A DNA stretch of 64,000 bases, taken from the NCBI GenBank assembly GCA_964618895.1, contig CAZUDO010000079.1:1-64000 (forward strand), in the 5' to 3' direction. Below are positions 26,904 through 34,223 of this stretch, one piece after another; within the stretch, counting starts at the first letter, position 1, and each line of letters starts with the position of its first letter. Below the pieces are notes generated by a model. The model made no database searches. It was not told the origin of the DNA and worked only from the letters and a program-made list of their open reading frames with translations. The translations under genes were made by a program, and so were the position numbers. This DNA comes from CAZUDO01 sp964618895. GTDB lineage: Bacteria; Desulfobacterota; Binatia; DP-6.

Positions 26904-27016
26904 CGCGGGCGCGGGGGTGTCCGCGCAGCGCCTTGAGCCGACGATGCGCAGATCATATGTGGCAGCGCGCGCCGATCGTCGGCGAACGAAGCGGCGCGGA
27001 CACCCCCGCGCCCGCG
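26904..27016. repeat. Nested inverted repeats between convergent genes
   Basis: Perfect 23-bp inverted arms at 26904-26926 and 26994-27016 enclose 67 bp. Inside them is a second perfect pair, GCCGACGAT (26937-26945) and ATCGTCGGC (26975-26983). The outer arms are GC-rich with a GGGGGTGTCC core. It sits in the 268-bp gap between the stops of two convergent genes, so it may work as a bidirectional terminator. The size and nesting also resemble a small palindromic mobile element. No poly-T follows; no other copy was noticed in the window. Confidence 0.8.
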
Positions 27017-27030
27017 GACCGGCGTCACAA

Positions 27031-27723
27031 TCACTGCCGCGGCGACCACCCTACGCAGCGCAGGAGCTTCGACTCCCATCGCTCCCGGTAGCGCAGCCCC
27101 TCCACCATCCAGCCGCTCCGCTGTGCGCCCTGCTCGCCGTGCGCGAGCAGGCGGGCGAACGCGTCCCAGTCCTCGATCCGTTGCAGCAGCACTACCTCGT
27201 GATGGCGCCCGGTGCCCGGCGCCACCGTCCAGCAGCCGATCACCGAGATCATGCGGGCGTGGCTTGTCTGCGGAGCGAAGAGGCGGCCAAGGGCGTCGAC
27301 GTACTCCTCGCGTTTGCCGGAGAAAGGCCAGCCGGTGTCGTGCAGGTAGAGCGCCGGTGCGCTGCCGGCGACCTCGGCCGGGGCGTGGGCGAGATCGATG
27401 TCCTGGAGCGGCGACCACGCGGTCGGGAGCAGCAGCTTGGCGGTGAGCTCGTGCCGCAACGTCCACACCTCGCGCTGCCAGTCGCGGGCGCGCGGGTCGG
27501 TCTGGAGACGCGCGACGAGTCCGCCCCACGCCGCCCAGTCGCGGACGGCGGTGAGGGAGATGGCCTGGTAGCTGACGTTGGTGCCGTGGGCGAGCTCCCA
27601 GAACCAGAAGAGGCGCGCGTCGCCGCGCTCCTCGAGCAGCGGCCTCCAGCGCATGCGGACGGCGTCGCCGAACTCCGCCATCTTGCCGCCGCGGACTTCG
27701 TGCGTTTCGTGGACGAAGATCAT
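27031..27723 (-). CDS. NIPSNAP-like/dimeric alpha-beta barrel protein
   Basis: 230 residues. The opening MIFVHETHEVRGGKMAEF and the repeat-like second half (LYLHDTGWPFSGKREEYVDA, VVLLQRIEDWDAFARLL) are reminiscent of NIPSNAP or ferredoxin-like dimeric alpha-beta barrel proteins, with two barrel modules in one chain. The family call is from pattern only. Function unknown. A TATGCC -10-like element ends 9 bp before the ATG. Confidence 0.6.
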   Translation of the reverse strand: MIFVHETHEVRGGKMAEFGDAVRMRWRPLLEERGDARLFWFWELAHGTNVSYQAISLTAVRDWAAWGGLVARLQTDPRARDWQREVWTLRHELTAKLLLPTAWSPLQDIDLAHAPAEVAGSAPALYLHDTGWPFSGKREEYVDALGRLFAPQTSHARMISVIGCWTVAPGTGRHHEVVLLQRIEDWDAFARLLAHGEQGAQRSGWMVEGLRYRERWESKLLRCVGWSPRQ

Positions 27724-27853
27724 GGCGCAGCCGGCATAGCGGGGGCGCGGTCGGCTTCGCAAGTGCGTGGCGCGAATTGGTCGCTGCGCCCGTTTTGTGG
27801 CGGCGTGCCGCGGCGAGCGCCGCGTCGAGCCATGCGCACGGGCGCGCGGCCCC

Positions 27854-27869
27854 TGGCACGTTGGTTGCT
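27854..27869 (+). promoter_or_regulatory. Sigma-54 (RpoN) promoter, -24/-12
   Basis: TGGCACG-TTGG-TTGCT matches the RpoN consensus at every conserved position (GG at 27855-27856, GC at 27867-27868, correct 10-bp spacing). The start site, about 12 bp past the GC, would fall at about 27880, immediately before the ATG of the XRE regulator at 27881. Enhancer-binding sites upstream were not identified. Confidence 0.7.
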
Positions 27870-27880
27870 CGATCGCCTGC

Positions 27881-28102
27881 ATGGCTGACAACACGCCCAA
27901 CTTGATTCGACAGCTCCGACAGCAGCTCAGCATGACGCAGGAAGAGTTCGCCCATGAGATCGCCGTCACGGTCTCGACCGTCAATCGCTGGGAGAACTCG
28001 CACGCTGAACCCTCGAAGCTCGCGTGGAAGGCGATTCGCGACCTCGCAGGCAAGCGTGGCGTCCGGGCCGACAGCGGCGGTCACTCGACCGTCGAGTACT
28101 AG
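27881..28102 (+). CDS. Small XRE-family helix-turn-helix regulator
   Basis: 73 residues, almost only a DNA-binding domain: LIRQLRQQLSMTQEEFAHEI, VTVSTVNRWENSHAEPSKLA. This Cro/C1-type fold matches stand-alone small XRE regulators. The frame is open further upstream, but the ATG at 27881 directly follows a consensus sigma-54 promoter. Targets unknown; the divergent NIPSNAP-like gene and the downstream copper monooxygenase are the closest candidates. Confidence 0.85.
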   Translation: MADNTPNLIRQLRQQLSMTQEEFAHEIAVTVSTVNRWENSHAEPSKLAWKAIRDLAGKRGVRADSGGHSTVEY

Positions 28103-28187
28103 CCGTTGTCGCGGTAGGACCGGTCGACACGTTCCATCGGGCCTGGTGCCCTGGGACGTGTCGGGCCGGCGTCCACCGACGCTGCCC

Positions 28188-29153
28188 ATGCGCCGTACGC
28201 TCGCCCTCCTGTTGGCGCTTCTCGCCGTCCCGGCCCCGACGGGCGCCGAGAGTCTGCGGGCCCGTCTCCGCCGTCCGACCCGGGGGCTCCAGGTCCGGAT
28301 GGGCACCTTCCAGGTGCCCGCGCACGGGGAGCGGGAGGTCTGCCAGGCCATCGCCCTGCCGAATCGCACCGCCCTCGACGTGAACGAGATGGTGGTCGCG
28401 ATGCCCGCGGGGGAGGCGTACGGCAGTCACCACTTCGCCATCTTCCTCGACAACGGCGACGGCGGGCTCGACACGCCGGCGCCCGTGGACTCGTCTGGCT
28501 GCACCAACATTGGCAGCCAGGCGGTGCTGCCGATCCTGGCGTTCGCACAGCACCCGCGCGAGCGCATCCGCTTCCCGCGCGGCGTCGGGGTGGCCCTCCG
28601 GCCGGGGCAGCGCCTGCTCCTGAACGCGCACTATCTCAACGGCAGCGCCGAGCCGCTCGAGGTCGACGTCGCGATCAACTTCCGGGTTGCACGCCGCGGC
28701 GCCATCCGGCATCACGCGCGCACGTTCCAGCTCGGCACGTTCGACATCGAGGTGCCGCCGCAGAGCCCGGGCAGCGTCGTCTCCACCTGGATGACGCCAT
28801 TCCCGATGAACCTGGTGATGCTGACCTCGCACAGCCACAAGTACACGCAGTCGGCGGTGGTCGAGGTGACGCGCGGCGACGGCCCGGCCGAGCCGCAGCT
28901 GGTCACGCTCGACTACACCGACCCGGTCGTGGTCCGGTACCCGCGCCCGCTCCGGCTGGAAGCGGGCGCGGGCTTCCGCTGGACGTGCAACTACGACAAC
29001 CCCACCGACCGTGTGCTGCGCTTCGGGCTCACCAGCCTGGACGAGATGTGCTTCGCGCTCGGGTTCTTCTACCCCGACGACGATGGGGCCGCGCTGCCCG
29101 AGGTGCCGTCCTGCTTCGGCGGGGGCGACGGGCTCGTCTGCCCGTTTAACTGA
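28188..29153 (+). CDS. Copper type II, ascorbate-dependent monooxygenase-like protein (PHM/DBH fold)
   Basis: 321 residues; signal peptide about 1-20 (ending PTGA). It has the two jelly-roll copper domains of peptidylglycine/dopamine monooxygenases with every ligand class in order: SHHF (His 81, 82) and NAHYLN (His 148) for CuH, TSHSHKYT (His 215, 217) and DEMCF (Met 287) for CuM. The animal enzymes hydroxylate C-H bonds using O2 and two electrons. A following octahaem cytochrome, 27 bp downstream, is a possible electron donor (inference). The periplasmic substrate is unknown. Confidence 0.85.
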   Translation: MRRTLALLLALLAVPAPTGAESLRARLRRPTRGLQVRMGTFQVPAHGEREVCQAIALPNRTALDVNEMVVAMPAGEAYGSHHFAIFLDNGDGGLDTPAPVDSSGCTNIGSQAVLPILAFAQHPRERIRFPRGVGVALRPGQRLLLNAHYLNGSAEPLEVDVAINFRVARRGAIRHHARTFQLGTFDIEVPPQSPGSVVSTWMTPFPMNLVMLTSHSHKYTQSAVVEVTRGDGPAEPQLVTLDYTDPVVVRYPRPLRLEAGAGFRWTCNYDNPTDRVLRFGLTSLDEMCFALGFFYPDDDGAALPEVPSCFGGGDGLVCPFN

Positions 29154-29180
29154 AGCCCCCACCTGGGGTACCTTCCGCCC

Positions 29181-31310
29181 GTGCCCCGTCGCGCGCTCAC
29201 GATCATGGGGGCGGCCACGGCGGCGGTCGTCCTGCTCCTGCTCGCCCTGCGCGCGCCTGGGCCGGAGGCGCTGCTCCAGGAGCGCGGCTACGTCGGCTCG
29301 GAAGCCTGCGCGTCCTGTCACGCCGATCGGGTCCACGCCTGGGAGGGCACGCCGCACCAGCGCGCCATGTTCGCCGCCACCCCCGACGCGCCCCGCAAGG
29401 CGCCGCTCGGCGCCCCGCTGGTCGAGCAGGCCGGCGGCCTCGTCATGCGCGGAGCGAACCTCGGCATCACGGAAGACGTCGCCCTGGCCTACGTGCTCGG
29501 CTGCCGGCATGTCGAGCAGTATGTGGGGCCGCTGCGTCCGGATCGGCTGCAGGCCCTGCCGCTCGCGTTCGACGTGACCCGCGGGGAGTGGTTCGATCTC
29601 TTCGCCGGGGACCCGCGGACGCCCGAAGACTGGGGACACTGGACCAACCGCGGCATGGCGGCGAGCCCGCAGTGCCTGTTCTGCCACACGACCGGCTACG
29701 ACAAAGGCTACCAGCCGGCGACCGACGGTTATGCCAGCCGCTGGGCCGAGATGGGGGTCGGCTGCGAGGCGTGCCACGGCCCCGGGGCCGGGCACGTGGC
29801 GATGCATCGCCCGGGCAGCGGCATCGACCCGTACCACGGGCGCAGCCCCGCGCTGCAGCTCGGCGCGTGCGCCGCCTGCCACAGTCGGCGCGTCGAGCGG
29901 GCCCCCTACGAGCCGGGGGAGCCGTTCCTGGACGCGTTCGAGCCCGAGCTGCTCGATACCGACGCCTACTACCCCGATGGCCAGGTGAAGGAGGAGCTCT
30001 ACGAGGCGGTCTCGTTCGACATGAGCGTCATGCACGGCAAAGGGGTGCGCTGCTGGGACTGCCACGACGTGCACGCTGGCGGCACGCGCAAGGCGGGAAA
30101 CGCGCTCTGTCTCTCGTGCCACGACCAGCGCTACGCGGCGACGACGCACATGCATCACCCGCCCGACAGCGCCGGGGCGCGCTGCGTCGGGTGCCACATG
30201 CCGGTCACGATCTACATGCAGCGCGACCCGCGCCACGATCATTCCTTTCCGCGTCCCGATCCGGAGGCGACGCTCGCCCTCGGGGTTCCGAACGCATGCA
30301 ACCGCTGTCACACCGATCGCGACCCGGCGTGGGCGGCGGCCGAGCTGCGGGCGTGGTTTCCCGACGACACCGAGCGGGCCCGGCGGCGCGCCGTCGCCGG
30401 CACCATCCAGGCGGGGCGCGCCAACGACCCGCGCAGCGTGCCAGGACTCCTCACGCTTCTCCGCGGTGACGCCGATGCCGTCCGTCGCGCCAGCGCGGGG
30501 CGTCTGCTGGCCCGCTTTCCGACCGCCGACGGCGTCACGACCGCGGTCGCAGGGGCGCTCCGGGACCCGGAAGCCCTGGTACGCGCCGGCGCGGCCTGGG
30601 CGCTCTCCGAGCGCACTGCCGTGCCGGCCGACGCCGTCCGGGATCTGCTCGCCGCCGTCCGCGATCCCATTCGCATCGTGCGCCTGTATGCGGCGCTGGC
30701 GCTCCGTCAGGTCGACCCGCAGACGCTCGATCCCGCCGCCGCCGCCGCCCTGACCGCGGCAGCCGACGAATGGCGGCAGAGCCAGCTGTTCGTCGGCGAC
30801 ACTCCCGAAGCCCACTACAACCTGGCCATCTACCACGCCGCGCGCGGGGAGTCGGCGGCGGCCGAGGCGGCCTACCGGGAAGCGCTGCGGCTGTGGCCGG
30901 CGTCGATCCAGGCGCGCCACAACCTCGGCATGCTGCTCGCGCAGCAGGGGCGGGTGGCCGACGCGGAGCGGGAGTTCACGACCGTGCTGGCGCGCGATGT
31001 CGTGCCGGAGACGGCGTTCGCGCTGGCGCTGCTCTACGGCCAGCAGGAACGCTGGCGGGATGCGGCGGCCACGCTCGAGCGATGCCTGTCGGTGGCACCG
31101 GCGTACCCACGAGCGCGCTACAACCAGGGCCTGGCGCTGGCCCGGGCCGGCGATGCGCCGCGCGCCCTCGATGCCCTCGAGCAGGCCGCCACCGACGACC
31201 CCTCGAGCCATGCCGACGCCGTGCGCGCCATCGTCGAGCTGGCGCGCGCACAGCACGACCGGCCGAGGCTGGAGCGCTGGCTGCTGGAGGCCGCCCGGCT
31301 GGACCCGTGA
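29181..31310 (+). CDS. Periplasmic octahaem cytochrome c with HEAT and TPR regions
   Basis: 709 residues: membrane anchor or signal (about 8-25), then a cytochrome region with eight CxxCH motifs (CASCH, CLFCH, CEACH, CAACH, CWDCH, CLSCH, CVGCH, CNRCH, about residues 43-375), then a HEAT-like helical part (about 395-520) and TPR repeats (about 540-700, for example HYNLAIYHAARGESAAAEAA). Related multihaem proteins move electrons in the periplasm; the repeat part should bind a partner. A -10-like TACCTT ends 6 bp before the GTG start. Confidence 0.9.
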   Translation: MPRRALTIMGAATAAVVLLLLALRAPGPEALLQERGYVGSEACASCHADRVHAWEGTPHQRAMFAATPDAPRKAPLGAPLVEQAGGLVMRGANLGITEDVALAYVLGCRHVEQYVGPLRPDRLQALPLAFDVTRGEWFDLFAGDPRTPEDWGHWTNRGMAASPQCLFCHTTGYDKGYQPATDGYASRWAEMGVGCEACHGPGAGHVAMHRPGSGIDPYHGRSPALQLGACAACHSRRVERAPYEPGEPFLDAFEPELLDTDAYYPDGQVKEELYEAVSFDMSVMHGKGVRCWDCHDVHAGGTRKAGNALCLSCHDQRYAATTHMHHPPDSAGARCVGCHMPVTIYMQRDPRHDHSFPRPDPEATLALGVPNACNRCHTDRDPAWAAAELRAWFPDDTERARRRAVAGTIQAGRANDPRSVPGLLTLLRGDADAVRRASAGRLLARFPTADGVTTAVAGALRDPEALVRAGAAWALSERTAVPADAVRDLLAAVRDPIRIVRLYAALALRQVDPQTLDPAAAAALTAAADEWRQSQLFVGDTPEAHYNLAIYHAARGESAAAEAAYREALRLWPASIQARHNLGMLLAQQGRVADAEREFTTVLARDVVPETAFALALLYGQQERWRDAAATLERCLSVAPAYPRARYNQGLALARAGDAPRALDALEQAATDDPSSHADAVRAIVELARAQHDRPRLERWLLEAARLDP

Positions 31311-31313
31311 CGC

Positions 31314-33674
31314 CTACATGCAGCTGGCCCGCGGGTCGCAGCCCTCGGGGCAGCTCTCGGGCACGATACCCGACGGCATCCACCACTGATCCATGCAGCA
31401 GCGCAGCCGGTGCGCCAGCTTGCCGAGGCGCAGCGTGCTGGTGGCGTTGTTCATGGCGTCGCCGTCGACCAGGTCGGTCTCGTCGGGATCACGCAGCAGG
31501 TCGGTGATCTTCAGGTTGAGGCCGTTGTTGCTCTGGTAGAGCTTCACCAGGCGCCGCCCGCAGGTGCAGGCGAGCTTGTCGGCGGGCGCATCGACACACG
31601 TGCCCCACTGGCCGTAGCCGCACTCGGCGTCGGTCTCACAGGGGAGACTCGCGGCCTTGGAACAGGTCCGGCACACGGCGCGGCAGTCGCTGTCCTCCGT
31701 GCACGACGTGGTGGGCGTGTTCGAGCACCACTTCCGGTCCTGGAAGACGCACACGCTGGTATCGCCCGGGCTGACGCGGCAGTCGTCGTCGTCGACGCAC
31801 GGCTTCGACCCCGGGACGGCACACACGCCGGCCGCGGAGCAGAGTTCGCCCAGCCCCGCGTTGCAGCCGGCGTCGCTCGCGCACGGCGTCGCGGTCGGGG
31901 TGCTGCACTGTCCCACCTGGCCGCCGCGCATGAGCAGGTAGCGGGCCTGCGTGCCGAACAGGCTCCGGATGTCCGTGCCACACATGGCGTTGCGGACCGG
32001 TGGGGGATTCGACGCCTCGAGATACGGGCGCAGGTCCTTCCCCATCGTTTCTGGCGGCGGGGCGACGCCGGCGTACGACAGGACGGTGGTCAGGACATCG
32101 ACGCTGTGCGCCAGGTCATCGTCGATCTTCCAGCGTCCGCCCGGGGGTGTCTCGTGACGGGGGTCGTACACGATCAGCGCCGTCCGGTAGCCGTTCTCGG
32201 TGAAGCGCTTCTTCGAGCGCGGGAGATACCCCCCGTTGTCGGTAAGGAACAGGATGACGGTGTTGGCTGCGAGCGGGGTCGGTCCCGCCGGCCCCTCGAC
32301 CACATGGTTGGTGAGGAATTTGCGGATGCGGCCGACCGAGTTGTCGAGCCACAGCACGTTGCCGTACGAGCCCTGCATCTTCGATTTCTTCTCCGCACCG
32401 CGGAGGGGTGCCGCGTAGGCGGGCGCGCCGAACGGGAAGCGGGGTCCGAGCACGGACACCACCCCGGGGGCAGGCGACGTGCACAGATGGCCGAAGAGGA
32501 AGTCCTTGCAGTAGCTCTGATCGATCGGGCCGTTCAGATGCGGCCGGTGCTCGAGGACCTCCTCGGGCGCGGCCGGCGTATGCGGCAGGTGGGGAACGAA
32601 CCAGGTAAAGAACTTCTTCGGGAGGTAGTCCTTGCCGTCGGTTCCCCGTGCCACGATGTCGTCGAGGAAGGTGTCGATGTCCCCCGTGCTGGGGGCCCGG
32701 TCCTTGCCCAGTAGCGGGAGGATGTCCTCGCCGCAGAGCGGCGCGCTGGCGCAGGCCGGATTGTTGGTGTCGCTGGGGTCCGGGCACGCCGTGGGATCGA
32801 ACTGGCACTCGGTCGGGCCGATCGATTCCCAGGTGCGCTTGTCGCAGCGGCCGCACGAGGTGCGGCCGATGTTGTGCGACGTGCGGGCCGCGTCGAAGCC
32901 CACGCTCGAGCCCTTGCCCGCCCGGTAGGTACAGTAGCCCGGGCCCGCTGAGTTGATGAGCTGCGCGATCGTAGGCGCACTCGCGCCGACCACGTCGGTG
33001 CTGTCGCGCGCGCCGGGCGGCCCGCAACCCGGGCCCGAGCAGCCACCCTGCGGAGGCAGGCGACCGGTGATGATCGTATCGAGCGAGGGGAAGCACCAGT
33101 TGGCCGAGTTGTGGGCGACGGGGAACACCTTGCCGTTCATGGCCAGGCTGTCGAGCGTCGGCGTATAGGGCGCCGGGACGGGCGTGCCCAACACGTCGCT
33201 CCGGCAGGTGCCCGAGAACCCGTACTGGCACGCCGCCTGGTCGTCCGAGGTGATGACAACCACGTTGGGCAGCTCGTTCAGCGGGTCCGTCACCGGCACA
33301 CAGGTGCCGAGGCACTGCCCATCGGGCGGGCACGGGTTCCCCTTCGGACAGAACGTGCCGGGTGCGCAGGTGGCGATCGTGCACACGCCGTCGGGGGGGC
33401 ACGGATTCCCGCCCGGGCACACGCCGATACTCGGCAGGGCGACGTTGCTGCAGCAACTGGGTTTGGTGGGCAAGTGGGCCGCCGAGTAGAACGTGGACGG
33501 CTCTTCGCACCCGCTCAGGTTCCAGGCGCCGAGGCGGGCCGCGGCGTCACGCGCCGGGAGGGCGAGCATCAGGCCGACCAGTGTCAGCGCCGCGCCGATC
33601 CAGGCGTGCGCGTCCGTGCACCGGCGCGGACGGCGCCGGTCCGACGCAACAGACACCACGACACGGACCTGCAT
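31314..33674 (-). CDS. Secreted sulfatase-fold protein with cysteine-rich insert
   Basis: 786 residues, N-terminal signal (about 25-47). A cysteine-rich segment (about 56-125) repeats the text NPCPPDG. The alkaline-phosphatase/sulfatase fold then begins at PNVVVITSDDQ (metal Asp pair) and includes TNHVVEG and LFLTDNGGYLPRSKKRF, as in sulfatases. The formylglycine box is NWCFPSLDTIITGRLP (Cys 194): the usual C-x-P-x-R has Leu in place of Arg. Another cysteine-rich segment follows near the C-terminus. It may be a sulfatase, phosphatase or inactive relative. Strong ribosome site GGAGAGG before the ATG. Confidence 0.82.
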   Translation of the reverse strand: MQVRVVVSVASDRRRPRRCTDAHAWIGAALTLVGLMLALPARDAAARLGAWNLSGCEEPSTFYSAAHLPTKPSCCSNVALPSIGVCPGGNPCPPDGVCTIATCAPGTFCPKGNPCPPDGQCLGTCVPVTDPLNELPNVVVITSDDQAACQYGFSGTCRSDVLGTPVPAPYTPTLDSLAMNGKVFPVAHNSANWCFPSLDTIITGRLPPQGGCSGPGCGPPGARDSTDVVGASAPTIAQLINSAGPGYCTYRAGKGSSVGFDAARTSHNIGRTSCGRCDKRTWESIGPTECQFDPTACPDPSDTNNPACASAPLCGEDILPLLGKDRAPSTGDIDTFLDDIVARGTDGKDYLPKKFFTWFVPHLPHTPAAPEEVLEHRPHLNGPIDQSYCKDFLFGHLCTSPAPGVVSVLGPRFPFGAPAYAAPLRGAEKKSKMQGSYGNVLWLDNSVGRIRKFLTNHVVEGPAGPTPLAANTVILFLTDNGGYLPRSKKRFTENGYRTALIVYDPRHETPPGGRWKIDDDLAHSVDVLTTVLSYAGVAPPPETMGKDLRPYLEASNPPPVRNAMCGTDIRSLFGTQARYLLMRGGQVGQCSTPTATPCASDAGCNAGLGELCSAAGVCAVPGSKPCVDDDDCRVSPGDTSVCVFQDRKWCSNTPTTSCTEDSDCRAVCRTCSKAASLPCETDAECGYGQWGTCVDAPADKLACTCGRRLVKLYQSNNGLNLKITDLLRDPDETDLVDGDAMNNATSTLRLGKLAHRLRCCMDQWWMPSGIVPESCPEGCDPRASCM

Positions 33675-33714
33675 CAGACCCCTCTCCAGGCCAGGTGAGT
33701 CCCTGGCCCTGCCC

Positions 33715-33762
33715 GGGGTACGTCAGTCCCTGCTGTACTGTCAAGGAATTTTTTCGAAAAAC
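33715..33762 (-). promoter_or_regulatory. Promoter of the sulfatase-fold gene with AT-rich upstream element
   Basis: On the minus strand a perfect TTGACA (33739-33744) is followed after 18 bp by TACCCC (33715-33720), a poor -10. Just upstream is an AT-rich palindrome, TTTTTCGAAAAA, very unusual in this GC-rich DNA and placed where an UP element would lie. It would give a leader of about 35 nt for the gene starting at 33674. Confidence 0.45.
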
Positions 33763-33850
33763 GGCCCGTTCGTCGCATCTTCATCGTGCGATTCTGCAAG
33801 ATGAGTGAATGTGGCTCGACGCGTCGAGGGATATCCCCCACCGAACTCAA

Positions 33851-34078
33851 CAGGAGATCGAGGGTCGCGACGCGCTCCGCCACCCGGATGGGATGGTTGA
33901 ACTTGTGCGGCAGCAGGACCACGCCGTAGCCGATGTGGTGCTCGACTTCCCACACCGTGTCGAAGCCGAGGCGGTCGGCGAGGACGATCTGCTCGAGGGC
34001 CTCGTGGTAGCAGCGGTACTCGCTGCGTTCGTCGTGCGGCTTCGGCATCTGGAGCTCGTAGAGGAGGTCGAACTTCCG
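33851..34078 (-). pseudogene. Luciferase-like oxidoreductase, N-terminal remnant with internal deletion
   Basis: About 76 codons: KFDLLYELQMPKPHD, HEALEQIVLADRLGFDTVWE and FNHPIRVAERVATLDLL. They align with the start of the intact gene at 9639-11000, but the segment after EVEHH (about 27 residues, FLEEYSHSS onward) is absent and the frame is nevertheless maintained. The start codon is missing and homology stops after LDLL. It lies in the 549-bp gap between the sulfatase and the PQQ dehydrogenase genes. Confidence 0.65.
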
Positions 34079-34223
34079 CTGCGGGGCGCAAGAGCGGGGC
34101 CTCTTTCAGCGCTCGCCGGCGCGAGCGGACGGGCGCTATCGATGCGACTACTTCTCGGCACCGAGCTCAGAAGTCGCGCGCGTGCGCCGCTGCCGGGACC
34201 GCCCCGCGTGCTATGCTGCGCGG

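Noticed and set aside
27981..31256. 1091-codon minus-strand open frame
   Set aside because: Antisense to the copper monooxygenase and octahaem cytochrome, which have signal peptides and all expected motifs.
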